A stretch of DNA of 64,000 nucleotides from Nocardia sp. NBC_01503 (GTDB lineage: Bacteria; Actinomycetota; Actinomycetes; Mycobacteriales; Mycobacteriaceae). Of this stretch, positions 17,279-26,493 are shown piece after piece (position 1 is the first letter of the stretch; every line of letters starts with the position of its first letter). The notes below the pieces were generated by a model. That model worked only from the letters and a program-made list of their open reading frames with translations, was not told the DNA's origin and did not search any database. Location: the NCBI RefSeq assembly GCF_036327755.1, contig NZ_CP109596.1, forward strand, positions 5,704,001 to 5,768,000, given 5' to 3'. The position numbers and the translations under genes were made by a program.

Positions 17279-19069
17279 GTGCTGCGCACCCACTTGGCTG
17301 GTTCGCTGCGAAGCGAGCACGCCGGTCAGACCGTCACCCTCACCGGATGGGTGGCCCGGCGGCGAGACCACGGTGGCGTGATCTTCATCGATCTGCGTGA
17401 TGCGTCGGGCGTGTCGCAGGCCGTCTTCCGTGAGGGCGAGCCCGCCGAACAGGCCCATAAGCTCCGCAACGAGTTCTGCGTGAAGGTCACCGGTGTGGTC
17501 GAGAATCGGCCCGCGGGGAGCGAGAACCCGAATCTGCCGACCGGCGCCATCGAGGTGAACGTCACCGAACTCGAGGTGCTCAACGAGGCCGCGCCGCTGC
17601 CGTTCCAGCTCGACGACGAGCCCGGTGAAGAGGCCCGCCTGAAGTACCGCTACCTGGATCTGCGCCGCGAAGGCCCCGCACACGCCATCCGGCTGCGCTC
17701 CAAGGTCAGCGCCGCCGCCCGCGAGGTGCTCGGCAAGCACGCGTTCGTCGAGGTCGAGACCCCGACCATGACGCGCTCGACGCCCGAAGGCGCACGCGAC
17801 TTCCTGGTGCCCGCGCGTCTGCAGCCCGGCAAGTTCTACGCGCTGCCGCAGTCCCCGCAGCTGTTCAAGCAGCTGCTCATGGTCGCCGGTATCGAGCGGT
17901 ACTACCAGATCGCGCGCTGCTACCGCGACGAGGACTTCCGCGCCGACCGCCAGCCCGAGTTCACCCAGCTCGACATCGAGATGAGCTTCGTGGAGCAGGA
18001 GGATGTGATCCTGCTCGCCGAGGACATCCTCGTCGCGCTGTGGCGGCTCATCGGTCATGAGATCACCACCCCGATCCCGCATATGACCTACGCCGACGCC
18101 ATGCGCCGCTACGGCTCGGACAAGCCCGACCTGCGCTTCGGCATCGAGATCACCGAGATGGCGGAGTACTTCAAGGACACGCCGTTCCGTGTGTTCCAGT
18201 CCCCGTACGTCGGTGCGGTCGTCATGCCCGGCGGTGCGTCGCAGCCGCGGCGTCAGCTCGATGCCTGGCAGGAATGGGCCAAGCAGCGTGGTGCGAAGGG
18301 GCTGGCATACATCCTGATTCAGGAGGACGGCACCCTCGGCGGACCCGTCGCCAAGAACCTCACCGATGCCGAGCGTGAGGGCCTGGCCAAGTACGTCGGC
18401 GCGAACCCGGGCGACTGTGTGTTCTTCGCCGCCGGTGACGCCAAGTCCAGCCGGGCGCTGCTCGGCGCGGCGCGCGGTGAGATCGCCCGCAAGTGCGAGC
18501 TCATCGACGAGAACGAGTGGGCCTTCGTCTGGATCGTGGACGCGCCCATGTTCGAGCCCGCCGCCGACGCCACCGCCAGTGGCGATGTCGCCCTCGGCCA
18601 TTCGGCCTGGACCGCCGTGCACCACGCCTTCACCTCGCCCATGCCGGAGCATCTGGACACCTTCGACACCGATCCGGGCTCGGCGCTGGCGTACGCCTAC
18701 GACATCGTCTGCAACGGCAACGAGATCGGCGGCGGCTCGATCCGTATCCATCGCCGCGATGTGCAGGAGCGCGTCTTCAAGGTGATGGGCATCAGCGAGG
18801 AGGAGGCGCAGGACAAGTTCGGCTTCCTGCTCGATGCCTTCTCCTACGGCGCTCCGCCCATGGGCGGCATCGCGTTCGGTTGGGACCGCATCACCGCGCT
18901 GCTCGCCGGTGTCGACTCCATCCGCGAGGTCATCGCCTTCCCGAAGTCCGGTGGCGGCGTCGACCCGCTCACCGATGCCCCGACCCCCATCACCCCCATC
19001 CAGCGTCGTGACGCCGGCCTGGATGTGAAGCTGGACGAGAACGGCAACCCGGTGAAGGCCGAGAAGTAG
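17279..19069 (+). CDS. aspS: Aspartyl-tRNA synthetase
   Basis: The 596-residue class IIb synthetase has an N-terminal OB-fold anticodon domain (LTGWVARRRDHGGVIFIDLRD), motif 2 around RCYRDEDFRADRQPEFTQLDIEMSF, a bacterial GAD insertion, and motif 3 (GGIAFGWDRI). It charges tRNA-Asp. In bacteria with GatCAB it may also charge tRNA-Asn (non-discriminating), which cannot be decided here. The GTG at 17279, with GAAAGGA 5 nt upstream, gives the mycobacterial-like start VLRTHLAG; the longer frame from 17183 is rejected. Confidence 0.95.
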   Translation: MLRTHLAGSLRSEHAGQTVTLTGWVARRRDHGGVIFIDLRDASGVSQAVFREGEPAEQAHKLRNEFCVKVTGVVENRPAGSENPNLPTGAIEVNVTELEVLNEAAPLPFQLDDEPGEEARLKYRYLDLRREGPAHAIRLRSKVSAAAREVLGKHAFVEVETPTMTRSTPEGARDFLVPARLQPGKFYALPQSPQLFKQLLMVAGIERYYQIARCYRDEDFRADRQPEFTQLDIEMSFVEQEDVILLAEDILVALWRLIGHEITTPIPHMTYADAMRRYGSDKPDLRFGIEITEMAEYFKDTPFRVFQSPYVGAVVMPGGASQPRRQLDAWQEWAKQRGAKGLAYILIQEDGTLGGPVAKNLTDAEREGLAKYVGANPGDCVFFAAGDAKSSRALLGAARGEIARKCELIDENEWAFVWIVDAPMFEPAADATASGDVALGHSAWTAVHHAFTSPMPEHLDTFDTDPGSALAYAYDIVCNGNEIGGGSIRIHRRDVQERVFKVMGISEEEAQDKFGFLLDAFSYGAPPMGGIAFGWDRITALLAGVDSIREVIAFPKSGGGVDPLTDAPTPITPIQRRDAGLDVKLDENGNPVKAEK

Positions 19070-19087
19070 CCTTTCCGAAAAACACTG

Positions 19088-19118
19088 CGCCCGTTGCCGA
19101 TAATCTCGGCAACGGGCG
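19088..19118 (+). terminator. Rho-independent terminator of aspS
   Basis: Arms 19088-19100 and 19106-19118 are exact 13-bp reverse complements with a 5-nt loop, followed directly by TTTTGTCTTGTGT. It is a textbook intrinsic terminator. Confidence 0.9.
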
Positions 19119-19141
19119 TTTTGTCTTGTGTGTCTGCTTAT

Positions 19142-20401
19142 TTAGTACTGCACGACGAGTCGGCCGGTGAGGAAGCGGTAGGCGTAGGTGATGGCGATGG
19201 CGGTCACCGGGCCCGCGATCAGCAGGCCGATACCGCAGAACAGCGCGCCGACGAAGGTGATCACCACGACGGTCAGGGCCAGCAGTGCGATCTGGAGGGC
19301 ATTGGCGATCACCAACTGGGCGCTGGCCTTGATCGCGGCGACCGGGTTCATCTCCTGATCGATGACGAAGTGCAGGGAGAACATGCACAGAATGCCGACG
19401 ATCACCGCGGGGAAGAAGCAGAGGGCGGCCGCGATCAGGCAGGCGAGGAAGACGATCAGGGCGGTGAGCAGCACGCTGCCCGCGTTCACGAAGCCGAAGA
19501 AGGCCGGAAAATCCGGTGGGGTGCCGTCGGTTTCATAGAGTGCGCCGCGGATCATGGCGGCCTGGAGCAGCCAGACGATGAGGGCGGCCACGGCGAACAT
19601 GAGCAGTACGCCCGAGAGGGACTGGACGTTCACTATATTCACCAGCAGGGTGACGACGAGCCACGCGATCAAGCCGATGAGCACCATGCCGACCCAGGGA
19701 ATCGGATTGGCGCGGAAGCGATCCCAGCCGTATGAGACGGCATGGCCGACATCGAGACGTTCATACGCCGCCGCGGGTGTGTCGATGGCGCCGGGGGGCG
19801 GACCCGTCGGCGCGCCGCCCGGAGGGACGCTGCCGGGAGCCATATTGCCCGGTGCGGAACCCGGCGGGAAGCCCGGTTGTCCGTAGCCCTGGGGTGCACC
19901 CTGTTGGGGATATCCGCCCTGCGGCCCACCCTGGTGCGAGGGGTAACCACCCTGCTGGGGTGCGTAACTCCCTTGCTGCGGTGCGTAACTGCCCTGCGGC
20001 CCACTCCGCTGCCCCGCGAACCCGCCCTGCGGTGCGCCGGACTGCGGCGCGTATCCGCCCTGCTGCGGTGCGTATCCGCCCGGCCCGGAACCGTATCCGC
20101 CCGGCTGACCCGGATTACCGCCCGGTGGCACCGGCGCACCCGACTGCGGGTGCAGGCGCGGCGGTGGCTCCACGGCCTCGCTGCCGTACTGCGCGGCACC
20201 CGGTCCCTCGAACTGCGGGTACCCCGCGAGACCGGGCATCCCGTGCCGGGACGGGCCGGGTCCGGATTCGCCGCTCTCTGAATGCGGTGGTGGTTCGGGG
20301 TTTTGGTGCTGTCCGGGGCTGGCGGAGGGGCGCGATCTGCCTTCGTCGCCGGGTGTGTCGCCGGAGGGATCATTCGGTGCGGAGGGCGGCGTGCCGGTCA
20401 T
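19142..20401 (-). CDS. Pro/Gly/Gln-rich membrane protein (Rv2560-like)
   Basis: The 419-residue protein has a ~200-residue disordered N-terminus with repeats of GG(Y/F)APQQG type, then a membrane domain. That domain has about five or six helices with glycerophosphoryl-diester-phosphodiesterase-membrane-like spacing (SYGWDRFRANPIPWVGM, WLLQAAMIRGALYE, FVIDQEMNPVAAIKAS). This layout and the position between aspS and rarA match the proline/glycine-rich membrane protein Rv2560. Function is unknown. The Tyr/Gln-rich tail could mediate condensation or protein contacts; that is inference. Confidence 0.85.
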   Translation of the reverse strand: MTGTPPSAPNDPSGDTPGDEGRSRPSASPGQHQNPEPPPHSESGESGPGPSRHGMPGLAGYPQFEGPGAAQYGSEAVEPPPRLHPQSGAPVPPGGNPGQPGGYGSGPGGYAPQQGGYAPQSGAPQGGFAGQRSGPQGSYAPQQGSYAPQQGGYPSHQGGPQGGYPQQGAPQGYGQPGFPPGSAPGNMAPGSVPPGGAPTGPPPGAIDTPAAAYERLDVGHAVSYGWDRFRANPIPWVGMVLIGLIAWLVVTLLVNIVNVQSLSGVLLMFAVAALIVWLLQAAMIRGALYETDGTPPDFPAFFGFVNAGSVLLTALIVFLACLIAAALCFFPAVIVGILCMFSLHFVIDQEMNPVAAIKASAQLVIANALQIALLALTVVVITFVGALFCGIGLLIAGPVTAIAITYAYRFLTGRLVVQY

Positions 20402-20575
20402 GGTCGCGAGCCTTTCACATTTCCCGGTTTACGGTGTGGCGCACAGCAGTTGAACATGAGACAACTAGAACGCCCTGGTTGTGTCAAGCAACCAGCGCCG
20501 TGTGGGCAAACCCTTCACCAGGACACGCCGGACGACGCGCGAAAGGTTGCGTAACCGCTCGCTGAAAGTGACCTG

Positions 20576-21766
20576 GTGCGAGTAACTTGGGACGAGATGA
20601 CCGCACTATTGGCCGAACGCGCCGCCGAAGTCGTGTCCGCGGCACAGCAGTTGCTCACAAAGCGAATGGGTGCTCCGGTAAAGCTGAGCGATCCTATGGA
20701 ACTCAGCGGCAGTGGTAGGACGACGGTGCTACGCGTACGTGTTGCGGAGAACGCTTTCTCACTTCCTCGCACACTCATAGTGAAACAGGTACGCGGCGCC
20801 GCGCAGGAACGACGCACCGGGGGCATGGCACCCGGTGTGGCAAGCATCGACTCCGCATTTCTGCGGGAGGCGGTGTCCTACCAATTCACCACCGCGCTGG
20901 GGCGCGATCACCGACCGGGCGCGTACCTGCTTGCGTACAGCCTCCCCGATCGGCTGCTCATCCTCAGCGACCTCGGTGAGAACACGTCACTCACCGCGGT
21001 GCTACAGGCCGGAGTCGAACCCGCCGGGCGTAATTCACTCATGGCCTTCGCGCAGGCCCTGGGCCGAATGCACGCCGCCACCGTCGGCCGCGAGGCCGAT
21101 TTCGTGGCCCTGCTACGCCGAGTCGACGTGGTCCATCGCGTCGACGGCATCGCCCAACAGGCCGAGACCGCCGTCTCCGAGGTGCCCCTCATGCTGCAGC
21201 GTGAACTCGGCATCGAGGTGCCGGGGGAGATCGCCGAACGCATCGTGCGCGGTAACCGGCTGTTCTCCGCGGGGCGCTACCGCGCCTTCAGTCCCTCGGA
21301 CCTGTGCCCCGACAATGTGATTCTCAATGAGGAGGGCGCGCGCTTCCTCGACTACGAGTGGGGTGGCTTCCGCGACGCGACGCTCGATATCGCGTACGCA
21401 CTGGTCTCTTTTCCGGGCTGCCTCTGCGATTTCGAGCTCTCCCGCGAACGCGCCAGACAGATGGTCGAGGCGTGGCGCTCCGAAGTGGTCGCGGTCTGGC
21501 CCGCCCTCGCCGATGACGATGTGCTCGCCGAGCGCATTCTCGAGGCGCGACTCATCTGGGTATGGCTCTCCACCTATTGGTTCCTGCCCGCCGATCACAC
21601 CCGCATTGCCGCCGCTCGCGAACACGGACTCTCGATTCCGCGTTCGGCGGCGCTGATCAACCGCTGGGCCGCCCTCGCCGAGGACGCCCGCTGCACCGGT
21701 GACGACTCACTGGGTGATTTCGCCGAACATGTATCGGCGACGCTCGAGGAGCACTGGGAAGAGTAG
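20576..21766 (+). CDS. Aminoglycoside-phosphotransferase-fold protein with altered active site
   Basis: The 396-residue protein has the APH/choline-kinase layout: an N-lobe with TLIVKQVRG (candidate Lys), a C-lobe with RAFSPSDLCPDNVIL in place of H-x-D-x4-N, and LDYEWGGFRDATLDIAY as the metal-binding Asp segment. The catalytic Asp and Asn of the loop (SDLCPDN) remain, but the usual His is Ser. It may be an active small-molecule kinase or a degenerate one. Start is uncertain: GTG at 20576 has a poor ribosome binding site, and ATG at 20597 has GGGACGAG close upstream. Confidence 0.75.
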   Translation: MRVTWDEMTALLAERAAEVVSAAQQLLTKRMGAPVKLSDPMELSGSGRTTVLRVRVAENAFSLPRTLIVKQVRGAAQERRTGGMAPGVASIDSAFLREAVSYQFTTALGRDHRPGAYLLAYSLPDRLLILSDLGENTSLTAVLQAGVEPAGRNSLMAFAQALGRMHAATVGREADFVALLRRVDVVHRVDGIAQQAETAVSEVPLMLQRELGIEVPGEIAERIVRGNRLFSAGRYRAFSPSDLCPDNVILNEEGARFLDYEWGGFRDATLDIAYALVSFPGCLCDFELSRERARQMVEAWRSEVVAVWPALADDDVLAERILEARLIWVWLSTYWFLPADHTRIAAAREHGLSIPRSAALINRWAALAEDARCTGDDSLGDFAEHVSATLEEHWEE

Positions 21767-21780
21767 GGATATGCAGCACG

Positions 21781-21816
21781 AGAAAGGCCGGGGCTCAACC
21801 GAACCCCGGCCTTTCT
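21781..21816. terminator. 13-bp bidirectional terminator hairpin
   Basis: Arms 21781-21793 and 21804-21816 are exact reverse complements (AGAAAGGCCGGGG type). The A-rich left foot and T-rich right foot give U tracts on both strands. It sits between two convergent genes. Confidence 0.85.
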
Positions 21817-21842
21817 CCTTGTCGAAAGAGTGTTCCCGCTGG

Positions 21843-23483
21843 TCAGGCCATCGGGGTCGCGCGCGGCTCGATGCGGCCGCCGCGTCGTACCCCGAAGGAA
21901 CCGCCGTGGCGCACACCGGTATTCGGATCCGCCACGTCATCGAGGTAGAACCAGTCCATCTGCGCCTGCCCGGCATCCACGTGCAGTACGCCGTAACCGT
22001 GTGAGTCCAGCTCCGCGTAGTGCAGATGGCGGTTGATCCCGAGCAGCGCGGTCTCGGCGACCACCGAGGCGGTGCGCGGCGGGGTCTTGGTCATATCGCC
22101 CATGGATTGCGAGGACACCGACGGCACAACGAATTCCACGCCCGCGGTCGGTCCGGCCGGGTAGGCGCCGGCGTCGAGGGGGACATCCGCCGCCCAGGAG
22201 GTGTGGATATCGCCGGTCAGGAAGACCACATCGGCGACCTGGTTATCGGTGATGGCGTGCAACAGTTTCTGCCGATCGGCGGTGTACCCGTCCCACTGGT
22301 CCAGATTGGCTGGAATGCCCGACTCCGGGATGCCGATGAGCTCGGTGAGCGCCTTGGTCGCATCCGGATCCAGCGGTGGGAAGACCAGCGGTGCGATCAT
22401 CACCGGATTGCCGACCAATTTCCAGCTCACCGGCGCCGAGGTCAAACCGGCGGAGACCCAATCCAATTGGTCCTTGCCCGCGATGGTGCGATCCGGACTG
22501 TCGACCACCTTCCAGCCCGGCCCGGACTTGGCCTGCTCGCTCCGGTAGCTGCGCAGATCCAGCATGGACAGCTCGGCGAGGGTGCCGAAGCGCAGCCGCC
22601 GATACAGCCGCCGATCGCCGCCGGTGCGCACCGGCATCCACTCCAGGTACGCCTGCAGGGCCGCCGCGCGCCGCGCCCGCCAATCGCCCTCGGTCTCGGG
22701 CTGATGGTTCTCCGCACCCCCGGACCAGGCATTATCGGCGGATTCGTGATCGTCCCAGGTGCAGATGAACGGCAGCCGGGTATGCAGATCCGCCAGGTCC
22801 GGATCGGTCTTGTACTGCGCGTGCCGAATTCGATAATCCGCGAGCGATACGATCTCGTGCGCGGGCTCATGCCAGCGCACCGAACCATTGCGCCCGCCGT
22901 ACTCACCGCGCTGGTACTCGTAGATGTAATCGCCCAGATGCACGATGGCGTCGAGGTCACCGCGCGCCGCCAAATGCCGGTACGCCCCGAAGTAACCGGC
23001 CTCCCAGTTCGCACAGGACACCACGCCGAGCCGCAGTCGATCGGGGGTATCCGATACAGCGGGAGCGGTATGCGTACGCCCCACCGGTGAGGTCTGCCCG
23101 AGAGCCGTGAAGCGATAGAAGTATTCGCGCCCGGCGGCCAATCCGGACACATCGACCTTGACCGTGTGATCGGAATCCGCACTCGCCGTCTGGGCGCCCG
23201 ATGCGGCGATACTCCCGAAGCCGGAGTCGGTGGCAATCTCCCAGTGCACCGCAGTCGGCGCGCCCGCGCCCGATCCGGGGGTCGCCTCCTCGGACGGCGT
23301 GAGGCGGGTCCAGATGATCACCCCGCCCGGCAGCGGATCCCCGGAGGCGACGCCATGCCGGAACGCGACCGACTCCGCGCGCGCCACCGCCGTCCCCAGC
23401 AGCGAGACCGCGACCGCGGCGCCCCCACCCTTCAACGCGGAGCGACGATCGAACGGCGTGGAGATGATCTCGGCGATGCGCAC
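21843..23483 (-). CDS. Alkaline phosphatase D (PhoD) family, Tat-exported
   Basis: The roughly 546-residue protein begins with a Tat signal (RRSALKGGGAAVAVSLLGTAVARA) and a PhoD N-terminal domain (FRHGVASGDPLPGGVIIWTRLTP). The metallophosphoesterase domain shows HLGDYIYEYQRGEYG, TWDDHESADNAW, and FLTGDIHTSWAADV. PhoD enzymes are phosphodiesterases/alkaline phosphatases using Fe and Ca, acting outside the membrane in phosphate scavenging. A GTG at 23483 (V-R-I-A-E) is the best start. It is the nearest plausible start codon before the RR motif, and longer frames run into rarA's promoter. No Pho box was recognised. Confidence 0.87.
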   Translation of the reverse strand: MRIAEIISTPFDRRSALKGGGAAVAVSLLGTAVARAESVAFRHGVASGDPLPGGVIIWTRLTPSEEATPGSGAGAPTAVHWEIATDSGFGSIAASGAQTASADSDHTVKVDVSGLAAGREYFYRFTALGQTSPVGRTHTAPAVSDTPDRLRLGVVSCANWEAGYFGAYRHLAARGDLDAIVHLGDYIYEYQRGEYGGRNGSVRWHEPAHEIVSLADYRIRHAQYKTDPDLADLHTRLPFICTWDDHESADNAWSGGAENHQPETEGDWRARRAAALQAYLEWMPVRTGGDRRLYRRLRFGTLAELSMLDLRSYRSEQAKSGPGWKVVDSPDRTIAGKDQLDWVSAGLTSAPVSWKLVGNPVMIAPLVFPPLDPDATKALTELIGIPESGIPANLDQWDGYTADRQKLLHAITDNQVADVVFLTGDIHTSWAADVPLDAGAYPAGPTAGVEFVVPSVSSQSMGDMTKTPPRTASVVAETALLGINRHLHYAELDSHGYGVLHVDAGQAQMDWFYLDDVADPNTGVRHGGSFGVRRGGRIEPRATPMA

Positions 23484-23684
23484 GCACGAATCGAATACGA
23501 TCCAGCACTCGCGAGGCAAATCTGGACGAGTGAACAGTTCGTAAACCGTCGGCTCGGCAATCGCCCGCCCCTCGACCCATACCCGCGGTCCGAATCCCCG
23601 CCCTGCCGCGCCCGGCGGGCTGACCCGTCGGCACACGCGCCGCGCGGCGGCGATTTTGTCGGGGCCGGACGGTACGGTCGCGGG

Positions 23685-25034
23685 GTGAGTGACGGGTTGT
23701 TCGATGCACCGGGGACGGAGGACGTGGCCGACGAATTCGTGCCGAGTATCGCGCCGATGGGTGAGGGCTTCGCACCCTTGGCGGTGCGCATGCGGCCGAG
23801 AAATCTGGATGAGGTGGTGGGACAGCAGCATCTGCTGGGCCCGGGATCGCCGCTACGCCGATTGATCGAGGGCTCGGGCGCGGCCTCGGTCCTGCTGTAC
23901 GGACCGCCCGGCACCGGCAAGACGACCCTCGCATCACTCATCTCGCAGTCGACCGGCCGCCGATTCGAGGCGCTGTCGGCGCTGTCGGCGGGTGTGAAAG
24001 AGGTGCGCGGGGTTATCGAACTGGCGCGACGGCGACTCACCGCGGGGGAGCAGACCGTGCTCTTCATCGATGAGGTGCACCGGTTTTCCAAGACGCAGCA
24101 GGACGCGCTGCTGGCAGCGGTCGAGAATCGCATCGTGCTGCTGGTCGCCGCGACCACCGAGAATCCGTCGTTCTCGGTGGTGTCGCCGCTGCTGTCCCGC
24201 TCACTCGTACTCCAGCTGACCTCCTTGTCCGAGGCCGACATTCGCATGGTGCTGACCCGCGCCATCGAGGATCCGCGCGGGCTGGCGGGGGAGTACACGG
24301 TCACGGATGAGGCCCTCGATCACATTGTGCGCATCGCGGGCGGCGATGCCCGGCGCTCGCTCACCGCGCTCGAGGCCTCCGCCGAATCATCGCTCGACGG
24401 CAAGGTCGGCGTGGAGCTCGTCGAGGCCAGTGTCGACAAGGCCGCGGTCCGCTACGACCGCGCGGGTGATCAGCATTACGACGTCATCAGCGCGTTCATC
24501 AAATCCCTGCGCGGTTCGGATGTGGACGCGGCGCTGCACTATCTGGCCCGCATGATCAGCGCGGGCGAGGATCCACGATTCATCGCCCGCCGCTTGATGA
24601 TCCAGGCCAGTGAGGAGGTCGGCATGGCCGACCCGATGGCGCTGCAAACCGCCGTCGCCGCGGCGCAGGTCGTGCAGTTGGTGGGTATGCCCGAGGCGCA
24701 ACTGGCGCTGACGCAGGCCACGATTCATATCGCCACCGCCCCCAAATCCGGTTCGGTGGTGAAGGGTATCGGCGCGGCCATGTCCGATGTCCGCGCGGGC
24801 AAGGCGGGCGCCGTCCCGCCGCATCTGCGCGACGGGCACTACGCCGGTGCGGCCGGGCTCGGCAATGCCCAGGGCTACAAATACCCGCACGACCATCCCG
24901 ATGGTGTTCTCGCACAGCAGTATCCGCCCGACGAGCTGGTCGGCACGGACTACTACCAGCCCACCGACCACGGCTATGAACGCGAAGTAGGCCCCCGAGT
25001 CACCAAACTTCGCCGCATAGTCCGCGGCCGGTAG
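23685..25034 (+). CDS. rarA: Replication-associated recombination ATPase RarA/MgsA
   Basis: The 449-residue AAA+ clamp-loader-like ATPase has LDEVVGQQHLLGPGSPLR, Walker A (GPPGTGKT), Walker B (LFIDEVHRF), sensor 1 (AATTENPSF), sensor 2 (GDARRSL) and the RarA C-terminal domain (ISAFIKSLRGSDVDAALHYLARM, RAGKAGAVPPHLRD). It acts at stalled replication forks. The GTG at 23685 gives the normal N-terminus. It corresponds to Rv2559c and keeps the mycobacterial position near the Pro/Gly-rich membrane protein. Confidence 0.95.
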   Translation: MSDGLFDAPGTEDVADEFVPSIAPMGEGFAPLAVRMRPRNLDEVVGQQHLLGPGSPLRRLIEGSGAASVLLYGPPGTGKTTLASLISQSTGRRFEALSALSAGVKEVRGVIELARRRLTAGEQTVLFIDEVHRFSKTQQDALLAAVENRIVLLVAATTENPSFSVVSPLLSRSLVLQLTSLSEADIRMVLTRAIEDPRGLAGEYTVTDEALDHIVRIAGGDARRSLTALEASAESSLDGKVGVELVEASVDKAAVRYDRAGDQHYDVISAFIKSLRGSDVDAALHYLARMISAGEDPRFIARRLMIQASEEVGMADPMALQTAVAAAQVVQLVGMPEAQLALTQATIHIATAPKSGSVVKGIGAAMSDVRAGKAGAVPPHLRDGHYAGAAGLGNAQGYKYPHDHPDGVLAQQYPPDELVGTDYYQPTDHGYEREVGPRVTKLRRIVRGR

Positions 25035-25343
25035 CGCTCAACCGGCCATCCGGATCACGGAGAAGAAGTCGCCCTGCGGATCGCCGACTCCTCTCGGGCG
25101 GGAAATGCCGGCTCACGGCCCATGAGCCGACACCGCCGAGCCTGGAACTCCCCGCCCGAGATATCCGGTTATCCCCCGAAGTCGTCCGTTGACGGGCGAC
25201 CCACTCCGCCGTATCGGGTGCGGGCGGTAGCAACGTTTCTGCGTGTCAGCTCGCGAGTCGATGCGAATCCCGTTTTACGCGCGACACTGGTGCATAGGGT
25301 GGCGATGTCGATCCAGGTCCACCCAATAGAACGGAGGGATTCG
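25035..25343. other. Intergenic, no supported feature
   Basis: These 309 bp between rarA and the Uma2 remnant show no hairpin, repeat or gene I can support. A frame open from 25122 into the Uma2 gene lacks a ribosome binding site at its start. Confidence 0.5.
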
Positions 25344-25918
25344 GTGACCGCCATGGCTGATCGACCACAGATGCTGGTCAGTGAGTTCGAGGAACTCGCC
25401 AAGCACCAGGGCGAAACGGTGCGACTGGAGTTCCTGTACGGGAAGCTGGGGGTCAAGGCGTTGCCGGATGGGGACCACATCGAAATCGTGCGCTGGCTCG
25501 CGCGTCGACTGCTTCCGCTGGGTGACGAACTCTGGCTGTATTCGGAGGTTGACCTCAAGGTTGCGAAGTATCGCAGCGGGCGTGCCCGTGTCGATGCGGT
25601 CCTCGCCCCGGACGGTTCCTTTTCGGGGCAGGGGAATTGGGTCGCCGCGGATTCCGCGCTCATGGTCGTCGAGGTCACCTCTTATGACTCCGATACCGAC
25701 CGCCGGGACCGGTGGAGAAGCCTCGTGCGTATGCCGAGGCGGGGATCCCGGTTTACCTGCTGATCGACCGCGATACGTGCGAAACGGTTGTCTACAGCCG
25801 CGCCGTCAGCGGAACCTACTCATCGACCGTGCGACTTCCATTCGGTGCGCAGGTCGAGCTGCCGGCACCTGTCGGAATCACCTTGGACACCGATCCGCTG
25901 AAGAATTGGGTTCGCTGA
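25344..25918 (+). pseudogene. Uma2-family (DUF820) protein, frameshifted
   Basis: The gene starts at GTG 25344 behind GGAGGG. It reads LEFLYGKLGVKALPDGDHIEIVRWLARRLL and VVEVTSYDSDTDRRDR in one frame, then continues as VEKPRAYAEAGIPVYLLIDRDT in another frame. The switch is near 25711, where GACCGGTGGAG would read through as GACCGGGTGGAG with one more G. Uma2 proteins have a PD-(D/E)xK nuclease-like fold; the V-x-E-V-x-S-x-D and Y-x-x-x-I-P-x-Y blocks are both present. The gene is either a fresh single-base-deletion pseudogene or contains a sequencing error. Confidence 0.8.
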
Positions 25919-26001
25919 GTTCTCGTCCGCTGTAATCGAATTCGATCGTCGACGGGGTGCTTCGACGCTTCTACCCCGGACTCCTGCGGGAAGGAAGTCC
26001 C

Positions 26002-26471
26002 ATGACGACTCATTTCGAGGTTCGCGAGTATCCGTTCGGTGAGCCGGTTCGGTTCGGCACCCATTCACTCTTCGCGAAATTGCAACGGGAGGAACCGGTT
26101 TCGCGGATTCAGTTGCCGTATGGCGGCGAGGGGTGCTGGTTACGCGGTTCGAGGATGTCGAGCTCTCCGGAACCCGAATTCGTGCCGGGGACGCGGTTTT
26201 CATCAATACCCAGGCGGCGAATCGCGATGAATCGGTCTTCGCCGCAGCCGACACCCTCGATCTGACCCGAGAACACAACCCGCACATGGCATTCGGGCAC
26301 GGCTTCCACCACTGTCTGGGCGCACAACTGGCCCGTATCGAATTGCAGGTGGTCCTGGAGACGATGCTGGAGCGCTTCCCGAACCTGCGCCTGGCCGTGC
26401 CCGAGGCCGAAATCCCTTGGAAGCGAGGCATGCTCGTGCGCGGCCCGAAGGCGCTCCAGGTCAGCTGGTAG
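26002..26471 (+). pseudogene. Cytochrome P450 remnant: internal deletion and frameshift
   Basis: The 5' part (MTTHFEVREYPFGEP...) is a P450 N-terminus up to VTRFEDV. It then runs straight into VELSGTRIRAGDAVFINTQAANRDE and the heme-binding signature FGHGFHHCLG at the C-terminus. The ~250 residues between, including the I-helix and ExxR, are missing. There is also a frame change near 26130: adding one G to GGGGTGCTGG would restore GEGWLVTR. The protein cannot be a working P450. Confidence 0.88.
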
Positions 26472-26493
26472 GCCGCTCGCGGCTCCGGAGGGG

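Noticed and set aside
17165..18751. 528-codon open frame opposite aspS
   Set aside because: Antisense shadow; aspS motifs on the plus strand are unambiguous.
20460..20486. Operator around CTAGAAC upstream of the Pro/Gly-rich gene
   Set aside because: Arms ACAAC/GTTGT are short and the GAAC has no partner at LexA or KstR spacing.
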